From assembly GCF_003688285.1 (NCBI RefSeq), contig NZ_RCNT01000005.1, positions 197,106 through 261,105 on the forward strand: 64,000 bases of DNA. Direction: 5' to 3'. Position 1 is the first letter of the stretch; each line of letters opens with the position of its first letter. Both the position numbers and the translations under genes were made by a program. This stretch comes from Rhodophyticola porphyridii. Lineage in GTDB: Bacteria; Pseudomonadota; Alphaproteobacteria; Rhodobacterales; Rhodobacteraceae. The notes under the pieces were generated by a model. It was not told the DNA's origin. It did not search any database and saw nothing but the letters and a program-made list of their open reading frames with translations. Positions 1 to 9,047 of this stretch are shown in pieces.

Positions 1-478
1 CGCGTTGATCCCGGGCAAGCGGATCTGGTTTTTCGCGACCGGTACGGGCTTTGCGCCCTTTGCAAGCCTGTTGCGCGATCCGCAGACCTACGAGGATTAC
101 GAAGAGGTTATCATCACCCATACCTGTCGCGAGGCAGGCGAGTTGGCCTATGGTGCCGAGCTGATCGACAGCATACGCAAGGACGAGGTTCTGGCCGAGC
201 TCTTCGGCGAAGGCTTTGCCGACAAGATCAGGTATTATCCGACCACGACCCGCGAAGAGAGCCCGAAAATGGGCCGGATCACCGACCTGATGCGCTCGGG
301 CGAGGTGTATGCGGATCTGGGCGTCGAACCGCTCTGCCCCGAGAATGACCGGGCGATGATCTGCGGCAACCTGGCCTTCAATCTGGAACTGAAGGCGATG
401 CTGGAGGAATACGGGCTTGAGGAAGGCGCCAATTCCAAACCCGCCCAATATGTGGTGGAAAAGGCGTTTCTGGACTGA
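1..478 (+). CDS. fpr: Ferredoxin--NADP+ reductase, C-terminal part (cut by window edge)
   Basis: This frame is open from the first base and ends at TGA 476-478, so only the last ~159 residues of a family usually near 258 residues are present. The visible part is the NADP-binding lobe: a glycine-rich GTGFAPFASLLRD stretch, a CREAGELAYG segment, a CGN motif (ICGNLAF) and the C-terminal tail YVVEKAFLD that stacks near the flavin in this family. The enzyme moves electrons between NADPH and ferredoxin/flavodoxin in the cytoplasm. The start and FAD-binding half lie outside the window. A bidirectional hairpin follows it. Family assignment is strong; its physiological role here is inference. Confidence 0.93.
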   Translation, partial: ALIPGKRIWFFATGTGFAPFASLLRDPQTYEDYEEVIITHTCREAGELAYGAELIDSIRKDEVLAELFGEGFADKIRYYPTTTREESPKMGRITDLMRSGEVYADLGVEPLCPENDRAMICGNLAFNLELKAMLEEYGLEEGANSKPAQYVVEKAFLD

Positions 479-534
479 TCCCGGCGCATCAGCGCCGCGC
501 CCAAGCTGAAACGTCTTTCCGGCCGACACATGAA

Positions 535-561
535 AACCCCGCACCGGTCCGGTGCGGGGTT
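535..561. terminator. Bidirectional hairpin terminator between fpr and the Ala/Glu-rich gene
   Basis: Arms CCCCGCACC (537-545) and GGTGCGGGG (551-559) form a perfect 9-bp stem with a 5-base loop. Flanking AA/TT extends it and a short A tract (533-536) gives U residues on the minus strand. It separates two convergent genes, so it can serve both. Confidence 0.75.
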
Positions 562-591
562 GCGTCGTCATGGGGCTGGCCCGGCTTCGAG

Positions 592-1248
592 TCAGAGGCC
601 AAGCGCCTCGCGGATCTGCGTCACCACGCCTTCGACCAGCGCCGGGTTGTCGCGGGCCGCTTCGATGGCGGTGCGCAGGCCCAGCTTCGTGCCTTCGCCC
701 AGATCGGAGTTTTCCACGGCCTGGAGCGCGGCATCGGCATCAAACCCGTCAACCGTCAGCGCGGCGTTTGCTTCGGCCGACACTTCCGCATCGGCTGCGG
801 CGCCTTCAACCGCGTCTGCGGCCTCGGTCGCGGCATCCTCGACCGCCTCTGCGGCGGCGTCGGCAGCGGCTTCGACCTCTGCCGCGGCTTCGGCGGCGGC
901 GGCTTCCGCAGCGGCGGCCTCAGCCTCGGCGGCGGCAGCGGCTTCCGCTTCTGCGGCAGCGGCGGCTTCTTCAGCGGCGGCGGCTTCCGCTTCGGCGGCG
1001 GCAGCAGCTTCTGCCTCGGCGGCGGCGGCCTCTTCAGCGGCGGCGGCAGCTTCTGCCTCGGCGGCGGCGGCGGCCTCTTCAGCGGCGGCGGCGGCTTCCG
1101 CCTCCGCCTCGGCCGCGGCGGCTTCGGCGTCTTCGGTCGTGCTTTCGACCGCGTCGGCCACGGGTGCCTCATCCGCGCCCTGGGTCAGGAAGTACCCGCC
1201 CACCGCGACAACGATCAGCACCGCAACAATGATCAGAATCCGATTCAT
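592..1248 (-). CDS. Membrane-anchored alanine/glutamate-repeat protein
   Basis: 218 residues. ATG at 1246-1248 is chosen over an in-frame TTG at 1258-1260 because GGGGGAT lies just before the ATG as a ribosome site. An N-terminal hydrophobic segment ([20 protein letters not shown]) should anchor it in the inner membrane. About 120 residues of near-uninterrupted Ala/Glu repeats follow ([14 protein letters not shown]-like units), likely a long highly charged helix spanning periplasm. The C-terminal ~65 residues are a normal-complexity domain ending IREALGL. At DNA level the repeat is an imperfect GC-rich tandem array (about 840-1130) that opens long shadow frames on the other strand. No enzyme motif is seen; function unknown. 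A second protein of similar composition lies at 10229-12004. Confidence 0.8.
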   Translation of the reverse strand: MNRILIIVAVLIVVAVGGYFLTQGADEAPVADAVESTTEDAEAAAAEAEAEAAAAAEEAAAAAEAEAAAAAEEAAAAEAEAAAAAEAEAAAAEEAAAAAEAEAAAAAEAEAAAAEAAAAEAAAEVEAAADAAAEAVEDAATEAADAVEGAAADAEVSAEANAALTVDGFDADAALQAVENSDLGEGTKLGLRTAIEAARDNPALVEGVVTQIREALGL

Positions 1249-1418
1249 CTTATCCCCCAAGGGTGTTCAACTTCATATGACTCGGCACATAATTGCCCCG
1301 CAGCGTCGGCACAATGGGAAAGCGGCGTCTCCGCTCCCCTCGGCAAGGGGCCGCCATCAATTCGCCTTGAAAGCCGACGGTGGTACGGTTAGATTTGCGG
1401 CCCGAACCTCAGGCTACA

Positions 1419-1435
1419 GAAGGAAAAATCCAATA
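1419..1435 (+). promoter_or_regulatory. Ribosome binding site and probable ATA start of infC
   Basis: GAAGGA (1419-1424) sits 8 bases before ATA at 1433-1435, which is followed directly by codons for ARRPHN, the N-terminus I expect for IF-3 of this group. The nearby ATG at 1452 is out of frame, and I see no in-frame ATG, GTG or TTG close by; the next in-frame ATG lies well inside the conserved domain. A rare start codon on infC fits the autoregulation known for the AUU start of E. coli infC. Confidence 0.65.
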
Positions 1436-1975
1436 GCCCGCAGACCCCATAATGCGCCGCCCACGCGCGAGACAGGACCCCGCGTCAATGAACGCATCCG
1501 GTCACCCGAAATACGCCTTATCGGCGCCGAAGGCGAAAATGTCGGCGTCGTGACACCCGCCCGCGCCATGGAAATGGCTGAGCAGGCCGGCCTTGATCTG
1601 GTGGAAATTTCTCCGAATGCGGACCCGCCGGTCTGCAAGATCATGGATTTCGGCAAGTTCAAATACGAACAGCAAAAGCGCGAATCCGAGGCGCGGAAGA
1701 AACAGAAGATCATCGAGGTGAAGGAGGTGAAATTCCGCCCCAACACCGACACCCATGATTATGACGTGAAAATGCGCAACGTGACGCGGTTTCTGGAAAA
1801 TGGCGACAAGGTGAAGGTGACCTTGCGCTTTCGCGGCCGCGAAATGGCTCACCAGAATCTGGGACGCGAGCTTCTGGAACGTGTGGCCACCGATATCGAG
1901 GGTCTCGGCAAGGTGGAAAACATGCCCAAGATGGAAGGCCGCCAGATGGTGATGATGATTGGCCCGGCCAAGTAG
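1433..1975 (+). CDS. infC: Translation initiation factor IF-3
   Basis: 180 residues with the ATA start described at 1419-1435. IF-3 binds the 30S subunit, blocks premature 50S joining and proofreads the start codon. The N-domain carries [20 protein letters not shown] and [20 protein letters not shown]; the basic linker follows ([16 protein letters not shown]); the C-domain shows [16 protein letters not shown] and [16 protein letters not shown]. Length is normal for the family. It stands alone, without the usual rpmI-rplT neighbours inside the window, and is followed by a hairpin terminator. Identification is certain; only the start codon is open to discussion. Confidence 0.95.
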   Translation: MARRPHNAPPTRETGPRVNERIRSPEIRLIGAEGENVGVVTPARAMEMAEQAGLDLVEISPNADPPVCKIMDFGKFKYEQQKRESEARKKQKIIEVKEVKFRPNTDTHDYDVKMRNVTRFLENGDKVKVTLRFRGREMAHQNLGRELLERVATDIEGLGKVENMPKMEGRQMVMMIGPAK

Positions 1976-2003
1976 GCCTTCGGCCCGAAACGAAACATGA
2001 GAC

Positions 2004-2034
2004 GCGCGCGGGGCGGACCCGCCGCGCCTTTTTG
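2004..2034 (+). terminator. Rho-independent terminator of infC
   Basis: A GC-rich stem-loop built from GCGCGGGGCGG and CCGCCGCGCC-type arms is followed by CTTTTT (2028-2033), just after the infC stop. From here to the acetyltransferase stop at 2276 (about 240 bases) I see no gene or further clear signal. Confidence 0.7.
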
Positions 2035-2275
2035 CTGCGCGCCGGATCGGTGAGGCAGACGGCCCCCATTGTGCAGCAATCTTTCGACGGGACGCGGCGC
2101 TGTTCAATCAAGACGGCGTGGTGCCGGTCAAGCCGGAGCATTGCCCGAAGGTGAATGCCGACGGGGCGGCGGCCTTCACCCGGTGGCTGCTGCGGAAGAG
2201 GGTCAGGGTGCCATCGCGTCCTTTGTGCTGGACGGGGAGCCGCTGTTTTTCCCAGACCCGGACGGATCCGGCGGA

Positions 2276-2827
2276 TCAGCCGGGCCTTGCCCGCGCGGGC
2301 ATGCCGGTCACCGTCTGCCCCGGGGCCACGTCCCGGGACACGACCGCGCCCGCCCCCACGATCGCGCCATCGCCGATGCGGACCCCGGGCAACAGGATCG
2401 CGCCGCCGCCGATCCAGACATTTGCCCCAAGCGTGACCGGCCGTGCGATCTCCAGCCCTGCCGCGCGGCGGGCGGGATCGTGATCGTGTTCCGCGCAATA
2501 GATATGCACGCCCGGGCCCAGCATCGTGTGCGCCCCGATGCGCACCGGCGCGGTATCCAGGATCACGCAGCCCGCGTTCATGTAAACCCGGTCGGCCAGC
2601 GAGATATTCACCCCGTAGGCGCAGTGAAACGGCGCCTCCAGCATCACATCGGCCCCGACCGAGGCGAACAGATCGCGCAGCAGCGGGGCCATCCCGCCGC
2701 GCGGATCGGGCGCCATTGTCGCATGCTGATGCACGGCCCGCCGGGCGACCATGCGCATCTCCTCAAGCTCCTCGTCGAGGCAGGAATACCACGTGCCGGC
2801 CGCCATCTTTTCACGTTCCGACATCAT
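2276..2827 (-). CDS. Sugar O-acetyltransferase, maltose/galactoside acetyltransferase (Maa/LacA/NodL) type
   Basis: 183 residues (182 if the second of two tandem ATGs is used). These left-handed beta-helix enzymes transfer acetyl from acetyl-CoA to sugars. Seen: N-terminal EREKMAAGTWYSC maltose-acetyltransferase cap, hexapeptide repeats from about residue 60 (VYMNAGCVILD, GAHTMLGPGVHIYCAEHDHD containing the catalytic-type His) and VWIGGGAILLPGVRIGDGAIVGAGAVVSRD-type coils (quoted in part). The start overlaps the TGA of the upstream LysR gene as ATGATG, so translation is probably coupled. The sugar substrate cannot be read from sequence. Confidence 0.85.
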   Translation of the reverse strand: MMSEREKMAAGTWYSCLDEELEEMRMVARRAVHQHATMAPDPRGGMAPLLRDLFASVGADVMLEAPFHCAYGVNISLADRVYMNAGCVILDTAPVRIGAHTMLGPGVHIYCAEHDHDPARRAAGLEIARPVTLGANVWIGGGAILLPGVRIGDGAIVGAGAVVSRDVAPGQTVTGMPARARPG

Positions 2828-3741
2828 CCCGCCCGCGCCTCCCGCGCCCGCCATTGATGGACCGAGGCCTCCATTTCCGCCTTCAGCCAGCTTGTGAACT
2901 GTGCGATGGCGCGTGCCCGCAGGCCTGATTGGCGGGCAATGACCCAGTAATGGACGCCGGTCTGGAACCGCTGCGGAAAGGGGCTGACAAGCTGGCCCAT
3001 CTCCAGCGCCGGACAGGCCAGCGTTTCCCAAGCCAGAAACACCCCCTGCCCCGCAATCGCCGCGTCGAGGCACAGCGATGCATCGGCATAGGTCGGCCCC
3101 TCGCCCAGAATATCGGGGCTCAGACCCTGGGCCCCCAGCCACACATCCCAGCCGAACAGCGCCTCGTTCTCGCGGATCACGGGGACATGGGCAAGATCGG
3201 CGGGCGCGGCCAGCCGGCCGGCCATCTCTGCCGCACAGACAGGAAACACGCGCTGATCAAGAAGCTTTTCCGCCACCACACCGGGCCAGCCGCCGCGGCC
3301 TACGCGGATGCACACGTCCACATCCGCCTCATCGGGATTGACCAGCGCAATATCGGGCTCGATCCGCACACGAATATCCGGAAAACGCGCATGAAAATCG
3401 CTCAGCCGCCAGACAAGCCAGCGGCTTGCAAAAATCGGTGCGACGGAGACGACCAGCCTATCTTCCGCGCCGCGCCCGGCGAGACGCACCGCAGTGGCCA
3501 GTTCGGCCATGCCCCGGCCCAGATGAACCAGAACCTCGTCCCCCGCCCTGGTCGGTCGCATCCCCGCCGGGGTGCGGTGGAACAAGGTGCGGCCAAGTGC
3601 TGCCTCGGTCTTCTTGACCTGCTGACTGACCGCGCCGATGGAAACGCCCAGCTCGTCAGCGGCGCGCTGCAATCCGTGCAGGCGACCCACGGCCTCCACC
3701 GCCCTGAGGCCCGACAAATGCACGCGGTTCAGCTCTCTCAT
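2824..3741 (-). CDS. LysR-family transcriptional regulator, GcvA-like
   Basis: 305 residues. The N-terminal winged helix-turn-helix is clear (LQRAADELGVSIGAVSQQVK, about residues 24-43), followed by the LysR linker helix and an effector domain beginning near LVVSVAPIFASRWLVWRL, typical of GcvA-type members. It shares a 71-base divergent region with a 58-residue gene on the other strand, the classic geometry for a LysR regulator and its target, and it overlaps the acetyltransferase gene downstream. It likely autoregulates and controls one or both neighbours; effector unknown. Confidence 0.88.
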   Translation of the reverse strand: MRELNRVHLSGLRAVEAVGRLHGLQRAADELGVSIGAVSQQVKKTEAALGRTLFHRTPAGMRPTRAGDEVLVHLGRGMAELATAVRLAGRGAEDRLVVSVAPIFASRWLVWRLSDFHARFPDIRVRIEPDIALVNPDEADVDVCIRVGRGGWPGVVAEKLLDQRVFPVCAAEMAGRLAAPADLAHVPVIRENEALFGWDVWLGAQGLSPDILGEGPTYADASLCLDAAIAGQGVFLAWETLACPALEMGQLVSPFPQRFQTGVHYWVIARQSGLRARAIAQFTSWLKAEMEASVHQWRAREARAG

Positions 3742-3812
3742 TCAGTTTTCCTAAAGTCTCCTGCCAGAATACTCCATAACATACGGGTAAATCCACCGCT
3801 ACCTCTATAGCC

Positions 3813-3989
3813 ATGACACAGGTTTTCCGATATCCGCTACATCTGCTGCGTCTCTGGCGATGCCGCCAGGCCGAAGAGGCAAGGCAGCAATGGCGGCGCG
3901 ATCCACTCTCGCATCCCGACATCGCCCGGATGAATAGACGCGAACTGGCCGACCTGCCTTTCGACCCGGCCCGGATCAAGCCCGAATGA
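3813..3989 (+). CDS. Small conserved-looking protein, 58 residues, divergent from the LysR gene
   Basis: Reads from ATG 3813 to TGA 3987-3989. The product is basic and Arg-rich at the N-terminus (RYPLHLLRLWRCRQAEEARQ), then SHPDIARMNRRELADLPFDP, a pattern reminiscent of DUF1127/YjiS-like small proteins that end in a short helix with LSD/LADL-type residues. No strong ribosome site is visible. It is bounded by a divergent regulator and a bidirectional terminator, which supports it being a real transcription unit. Function unknown; likely target of the LysR protein by position only. Confidence 0.6.
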   Translation: MTQVFRYPLHLLRLWRCRQAEEARQQWRRDPLSHPDIARMNRRELADLPFDPARIKPE

Positions 3990-3993
3990 CAAC

Positions 3994-4026
3994 AAAAAAA
4001 GCCCCGCCGCAATGGCAGGGCTTTTT
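3994..4026. terminator. Bidirectional terminator between small gene and coxM-like gene
   Basis: AAAAAGCCC...GCC, then GGC...GGGCTTTTT: the A tract on one side and T tract on the other make it an efficient terminator in both directions between two convergent genes. Confidence 0.85.
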
Positions 4027-4046
4027 CAATTCGAGCCTCTCCCGGC

Positions 4047-4838
4047 TCAGGTGGCGGCGGACACCGCCCGCCGGGTCATGACGCCGACCAGATGCGCCCG
4101 GTAAGCACCCGAGCCGTGCAGATCGGAGATCATGTCATCGGCAGGCACCGACAGATCGGCGATCGCATCGGCAGAGAAATCCGCTGACAGGGCCGCCTCC
4201 GCCTCGCTCCAGCGGAACACGCCATCCTCCGATGCGCCGGTCACCGCGACCCGCACCCCATCGGCATATTTTGCGACGAAGACACCGACGAGGGCGAAGC
4301 GTGAGGCGGGTTGGACGAATTTCTGGTAATTCGCGGCCTCGGGTACAGGAAAACGCACCTCGGTGATGATCTCGCCTTCATGAAGGGCGGTCGTGAACAT
4401 CCCCTCGAAGAAATCATCGGCCGCGATGTCGCGGGTGTTGGTCTTGATCGTGGCCCCGGTGCCAAGCACCGCGGCAGGGTAGCAGGCGGAGGGGTCGTTA
4501 TTGGCCAGCGATCCGCCTATGGTCCCGCGATTGCGGACCGCCGGGTCGCCGATACGCCCGGCAAGGGCCGCCAGCGCCGGGAAATGCGCCGCCGCTTCGG
4601 CCTCCACCACCGCGTGCGGCGTGGCGCCGCCGATGCAGACCCGGCCGTCATCGTCGAGACAGACACCCTGCATCTCGGGAATGCCGGTCAGGCTGACCAG
4701 GGTTGCCGGGGCGGCGAGCCGCTGTTTCATCGTCGGGATCAGGGTCTGCCCACCGCCCAGCGCCTGTGCCTCTTCGCCCTGAAGCGCCGTCGCGGCCTCA
4801 TCAATGCTACCGGGGCGCGCAAAGTCGAAATTATACAT
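4047..4838 (-). CDS. coxM: CO dehydrogenase-like medium subunit (FAD-binding, CoxM family)
   Basis: 263 residues. This subunit carries FAD and passes electrons from the iron-sulfur subunit. Two FAD-contact motifs are present: ALGGGQTLIPTMK near residue 33 and TIGGSLANNDPSA near residue 110. The start at 4836-4838 has GGAG upstream and matches the family N-terminus (MYNFDFARP); a longer frame upstream has no family similarity. It is last in an S-L-M order, which together with the CoxL active-site loop marks the form II family rather than proven CO dehydrogenases. A likely aerobic molybdenum hydroxylase; substrate uncertain. Confidence 0.9.
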   Translation of the reverse strand: MYNFDFARPGSIDEAATALQGEEAQALGGGQTLIPTMKQRLAAPATLVSLTGIPEMQGVCLDDDGRVCIGGATPHAVVEAEAAAHFPALAALAGRIGDPAVRNRGTIGGSLANNDPSACYPAAVLGTGATIKTNTRDIAADDFFEGMFTTALHEGEIITEVRFPVPEAANYQKFVQPASRFALVGVFVAKYADGVRVAVTGASEDGVFRWSEAEAALSADFSADAIADLSVPADDMISDLHGSGAYRAHLVGVMTRRAVSAAT

Positions 4839-4924
4839 CCGTGTCTCCTCCCGAGAGGGGTAAGCGCCCTCTCCTTGTTCGAAATAGTCAGGCGGGCCCG
4901 CCCGTGTGGCGGCCCCCGCCCGCT

Positions 4925-7291
4925 TCAGCCTTGCATTGCCTGCCACACCCGCGAGGGGCTGAGCGGCATGTCGATATGGGTCACATGGGTGTGCCCCGCC
5001 CGTTGCAGCGCATCCACCACCGCATTGACGACCGATGGCGGCGACCCGATCGCGCCCGCCTCCCCGCAGCCTTTCACGCCCAAGGGGTTGTGGGTGCAGG
5101 GCGTCACGCAGGAATGATCCACCCGGTAGAACGGGACATCGTCGGCGCGTGGCATCGTGTAATCCATGTAGGAGGCGTTCACCAATTGCCCGTTCTCGTC
5201 ATAAACGGCCTGTTCCAGCAGTGCCTGGCCGATACCCTGCGCCACGCCGCCATGCACCTGCCCGTCGACGATCATCGGGTTGACGATATTGCCGAAATCA
5301 TCCGCCGCGGCGAAGGACAGGATCTGCACCTTCCCGGTTTCGGGATCCACCTCCACCTCGCAGGCATAGGCGCCGGACGGGTAAGTGAAGTTGCTTGGGT
5401 CGTAGAACGCGGTTTCCTCCAGCCCCGGTTCGATCTCCTCGATCGGGTAGTTATGCGGCACATAGGCGGCGAGGGTCACATCGCCCCAGGCCACGGATTT
5501 ATCCGTGCCCGCGACGCTGAACTGGCCCTCCTTCAGCTCGATATCCGCTTCGGAGGCTTCCATCAGATGGGCCGCGATCTTCTTGGCCTTGTTGATGATC
5601 TTCTCGGTCGCGCGCACCATGGCCGAGCCGCCCACCGCGAGGCTGCGGGACCCGTAGGTGCCCATACCCATCGGCGTGTTGGCGGTATCGCCATGAACGA
5701 TCTCGACCATGCTTTCGTCGATGCCGATCATGTCGGCCACCACCTGCGCGAAGGAGGTCTCGTGCCCCTGCCCGTGGCTGTGGCTGCCGGTCATCACGAC
5801 CAGACCGCCGGTGGCATTCACCCGCACCGTGGCGCTTTCATAAAGCCCCGCGCGCGCGCCCAACTGCCCGACAAGGGCCGAGGGCGCGATCCCGCAAGCC
5901 TCGATATAGCAGTTCACGCCGAGCCCGCGCAGCTTGCCGTTCCTGGCGCTTTCAGCGCGCCGCGCCTCGAACCCGTCGCGGTCGATCATCTCGAGGAGCT
6001 TGTCCATCGTCGCGTTGTAATCGCCGGTGTCGTATTCCACCGCCACCGGGGTGGCGTAGGGGAACTCGGTGATGAAGTTCTGCCGGCGCAGCTCCACCGG
6101 GTCCACGCCCAGTTCGCGTGCCGCCTTGTCGATCACCCGCTCAAGCTGGAACGTGGCCTCGGGGCGGCCCGCGCCGCGATAGGCATCGACCGGCACGGTA
6201 TTGGTGAAGACCGCCTTCACATTTACGTAGATATTGGGCGTCTTGTAATTGCCCGCCATCAGAATACCATGCAGATAGGTGGGTACCGACGGCGCGAAGG
6301 TCGACAGGTAGGCCCCCATATTCGCATAGGTTTCGGTGCGGATGGCGGTGAAATTGTTCTCCGCGTCCAGCGCCAGTTCGATCCTGGTTACGTGATCGCG
6401 GCCATGGGCGTCGGAGATGAAGGCCTCCGACCGGGTGGAGGTCCATTTCACCGGACGTCTGAGCTGTTTCGCGGCGAAGGTGCAGAAGGCCTCCTCCGCG
6501 TAGTGGAAGATCTTGGAGCCGAAACCGCCGCCCACATCCGGGGCCACGACCCTGAGCTTGTGTTCCGGAATGCCCAGCACGAAGGCGCCCATCAGAAGGC
6601 GGATCACATGGGGGTTCTGCGAGGTGGTGTAGAGTGTGCTTTCGTCTGAATGCTTGGCGTAATCGCCCACGGCCACCCGCGGCTCCATCGGATTGGCCAC
6701 CAGCCTCTGGTTGACCAGTTCCAGCGTCGTCACATGGGCCGCCGCCTCGAAGGCCGCATCGGTCGCCGCCTTGTTATCCTCGATCCAGCCCCAATCATAG
6801 CACAGGTTGCCGTCCAGTTCGTCATGGACCTTGGGCGCATCGTCGGCGAGCGCGGCTTTCATATCCACGACCGCCGGCAGCTCATCCAGGTCCATCTCGA
6901 TCGCCTCGGCCGCGTTGCGGGCCTGGGCATAGGTCTCGGCCACAACCGCGGCAATCGGATCGCCCACATGGCGGGCCTTGCCGCGGGCCAGAACCGGGTG
7001 GGCCGGTTCCTGCATCGGGTTGCCTTGCCTGTCGGTCACCTGCCAGCCGCAGGGAATGCCGCCCACCGCCTCGAAATCCGCGCCGGTGAAGACGCGCAGC
7101 ACGCCGGGCATGTTCTCGGCGGTGGATGTGTCGATCCTGTTGATCCTTGCATGCGCCATGTCGGACCGCAGGAAATACACATAGGCCTGCCCCGCCAGGT
7201 TGATGTCGTCCGTGTAGCGCCCTTCCCCGGTCAGAAACCGCAGGTCTTCGCGCCGCTTGGAACTTGCGCCTATGCCACTGTCTTTCGGCAT
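4925..7291 (-). CDS. coxL: CO dehydrogenase-like large subunit, form II (molybdopterin-binding)
   Basis: 788 residues, normal for the family. It holds the molybdopterin cytosine dinucleotide active site. The active-site loop is AYRGAGR at residues 370-376, the form II signature (form I, true CO oxidisers, has AYxCSFR). Other Moco contacts seen are VGGGFGSK, the [13 protein letters not shown] segment and [13 protein letters not shown] with the conserved Glu at residue 744. GGGAGGAC-like ribosome site precedes the ATG. It lies between coxS and coxM on the minus strand. Known form II enzymes have been linked to CO only weakly, so I infer an aldehyde/purine/other hydroxylase as equally likely. 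Confidence 0.92.
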   Translation of the reverse strand: MPKDSGIGASSKRREDLRFLTGEGRYTDDINLAGQAYVYFLRSDMAHARINRIDTSTAENMPGVLRVFTGADFEAVGGIPCGWQVTDRQGNPMQEPAHPVLARGKARHVGDPIAAVVAETYAQARNAAEAIEMDLDELPAVVDMKAALADDAPKVHDELDGNLCYDWGWIEDNKAATDAAFEAAAHVTTLELVNQRLVANPMEPRVAVGDYAKHSDESTLYTTSQNPHVIRLLMGAFVLGIPEHKLRVVAPDVGGGFGSKIFHYAEEAFCTFAAKQLRRPVKWTSTRSEAFISDAHGRDHVTRIELALDAENNFTAIRTETYANMGAYLSTFAPSVPTYLHGILMAGNYKTPNIYVNVKAVFTNTVPVDAYRGAGRPEATFQLERVIDKAARELGVDPVELRRQNFITEFPYATPVAVEYDTGDYNATMDKLLEMIDRDGFEARRAESARNGKLRGLGVNCYIEACGIAPSALVGQLGARAGLYESATVRVNATGGLVVMTGSHSHGQGHETSFAQVVADMIGIDESMVEIVHGDTANTPMGMGTYGSRSLAVGGSAMVRATEKIINKAKKIAAHLMEASEADIELKEGQFSVAGTDKSVAWGDVTLAAYVPHNYPIEEIEPGLEETAFYDPSNFTYPSGAYACEVEVDPETGKVQILSFAAADDFGNIVNPMIVDGQVHGGVAQGIGQALLEQAVYDENGQLVNASYMDYTMPRADDVPFYRVDHSCVTPCTHNPLGVKGCGEAGAIGSPPSVVNAVVDALQRAGHTHVTHIDMPLSPSRVWQAMQG

Positions 7292-7438
7292 GGTTGTCCT
7301 CCCTTATCTCTGTGTCCTTCCGGCACCGCCACCATAGGGGGCCTCCGAAGGATCATCCCAAGGGCCACCGGCCCTGTCTTGTCGTCGCGTCCGGTCCTCC
7401 GGCCGGGTTGGCGCCGTCCTCGGGCGCCGGGTCCGGCG

Positions 7439-7924
7439 CTATTCCGCCGCGATCGCCGATACGTCCTGCCCGCTGGCCGCCATGATCGCCTTGACGATGT
7501 TGTGGTAGCCCGTGCAGCGGCAGATATTGCCTTCCAGATATTCCCGTATCTCGGCCTCGCTCGGCGACGGATTGTCTTTCAGAAGTGCCGCCGCCGACAT
7601 CACCATGCCTGGCGTGCAGAAGCCGCATTGCAGGCCGTGGTGGTCCTGAAACGCCTGCTGGATGGTCCCGAGCGATCCGTCCGCATTGGCCATTCCCTCG
7701 ATGGTCGTCACCTCCGCGCCTTCCAGCTCCAGCGCCAGAACCGCGCAGGCCTTCACCGCCTTGCCATCCACATGCACAACGCAGGCGCCGCACTGGCTGG
7801 TGTCGCATCCCACATGGGTGCCGGTCATGCCCTGGCCTTCGCGCAAAAACTCGACCAGCAGCGTCCGCCCTTCCACGTCACCGGAAACAGCCTCGCCATT
7901 CACGGTCATGGTTACCTGGGTCAT
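7439..7924 (-). CDS. coxS: CO dehydrogenase-like small subunit ([2Fe-2S] protein, CoxS family)
   Basis: 161 residues. It carries two [2Fe-2S] clusters: a plant-type site with Cys40, Cys45, Cys48 and Cys60, and the second with Cys100, Cys103, Cys135 and Cys137 (CGFC and CRC motifs). The ATG at 7922-7924 has GGGAGG seven bases upstream. First gene of the S-L-M operon. The 147-base gap to coxL holds a small hairpin (AGGGCC/GGCCCT, 7361-7375) without a U tract, which may set the S:L ratio. Confidence 0.94.
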   Translation of the reverse strand: MTQVTMTVNGEAVSGDVEGRTLLVEFLREGQGMTGTHVGCDTSQCGACVVHVDGKAVKACAVLALELEGAEVTTIEGMANADGSLGTIQQAFQDHHGLQCGFCTPGMVMSAAALLKDNPSPSEAEIREYLEGNICRCTGYHNIVKAIMAASGQDVSAIAAE

Positions 7925-8036
7925 CCAAATCCTCCCTTGGTTGTCCCGCCCATCCAACCATGGATCGGCGGAATCGCAAAAAGGATTTTCTGTGCATTTT
8001 CCGACAGCCCGGCCCGGGCCTGCCGGCGCGGCGCCG

Positions 8037-9047
8037 TCAGCGGCGTTTCGGCCGGTCGCGCGGCTGCGGGCGGGTCGGGATTTCCTTCAGGAGCCCGCCC
8101 ACGCCCATCGCCGCGATATCCGCGCCGGTCACCTCGAGCCCGCAGGCCACGCGTTCCAGCACCCAATCGGCCCCATTCAGCGCTGGCGACCGGGCGCAGC
8201 CCGGCAGCCCCACCACAGGTTTGCCCGCAAGATCGCCCAGAAACAGCAGGTTGCCCGGATCCACCGGCATCCCGAACCGGGTCAGCGCGCCCCCGGCCCG
8301 GCCCAGGCCCGCCGGGGCCACATCATGGGCATCCGACGTGGCCGAGGCGGTCAGGATCAGGGCCATCTCCGCCTCCGAGCCGGCAAGCGCCTCGGCGATT
8401 GCGGCGGTGTCATGCGCCACGATCCGGATTCGCGCCAGCACGATCCCGAGGGCGTCCAGCCGGCCGGCCACGGCGCGCACGCCCTTGTCCTCGGGGCCGG
8501 CCGGGGCGCCGGGCACCTCCGTCACGATCAGATCGGCGCTGCGCCGCCGGACCGGCACCCGCCACAGCGCGCCGCGCGCCGCCGCCAGCGCCCGGTCCAG
8601 CGCCGCCCGCGGCACCGCGTAGGAGATGATCTTGACGGTGCCCACCATCATCCCCTCGCTGACGCGCTGATGCTCGGGCAGGCTGGCCAGCGTGATCATC
8701 GGATCCACCGCGTTCAGCGCGACAATCGCGGCGGCATCCAGCCCCACGATGCCCGGCCCGGTGGCGCGGATGTTCACCCGGCCCGTGAAGGGCGCCTCGA
8801 CGGACAGCCCGGCGGCGTCGGGATCTGGCACCAGCGCATCGGCCAGCGCGGCGGCGGCGGCATTCTCATCCACGTCGCCCGGGTCCAACCGCGCGACGAT
8901 CACCTCCGTCTGGCCGGCCTCGCGGAGCGCCGCGATATCCTCCGCGCCCAGCACCCGGCCCTTGCGCAGCCGCCCGCCGGGCAGCGCCAGCGAATGGGCC
9001 AGAACCGCGCCCTGCGCCTCTGTCACTGGAACCGGACCGAATTTCAT
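8037..9047 (-). CDS. Molybdopterin-binding protein, MoeA/MoCF-domain family
   Basis: 336 residues. The C-terminal two thirds looks like a MoCF (molybdopterin-binding) domain: an [17 protein letters not shown] segment, a [13 protein letters not shown] stretch and [20 protein letters not shown], which resemble the pterin-binding sites of MoeA/CinA-type proteins. The N-terminus ([13 protein letters not shown]...GRLRKGRVL) is MoeA-like. It overlaps the XdhC-like gene by 4 bases (ATGA) and precedes coxS, so it most likely matures the cofactor for the hydroxylase. The nucleotidyltransferase half that some homologues carry is absent. Exact reaction is inference. Confidence 0.8.
   Translation of the reverse strand: MKFGPVPVTEAQGAVLAHSLALPGGRLRKGRVLGAEDIAALREAGQTEVIVARLDPGDVDENAAAAALADALVPDPDAAGLSVEAPFTGRVNIRATGPGIVGLDAAAIVALNAVDPMITLASLPEHQRVSEGMMVGTVKIISYAVPRAALDRALAAARGALWRVPVRRRSADLIVTEVPGAPAGPEDKGVRAVAGRLDALGIVLARIRIVAHDTAAIAEALAGSEAEMALILTASATSDAHDVAPAGLGRAGGALTRFGMPVDPGNLLFLGDLAGKPVVGLPGCARSPALNGADWVLERVACGLEVTGADIAAMGVGGLLKEIPTRPQPRDRPKRR

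Noticed and set aside
530-1432. A long plus-strand frame running from 530 into infC
   Set aside because: It is antisense to the Ala/Glu-repeat gene, where the repeat removes stop codons; the peptide is Ser/Ala low complexity and IF-3 similarity begins only at 1433.
4703-8629. Long plus-strand open frames opposite coxL and coxS
   Set aside because: His/Arg/Gly-rich shadows of high-GC genes; no starts with ribosome sites and no domain, while the minus strand encodes complete known proteins.
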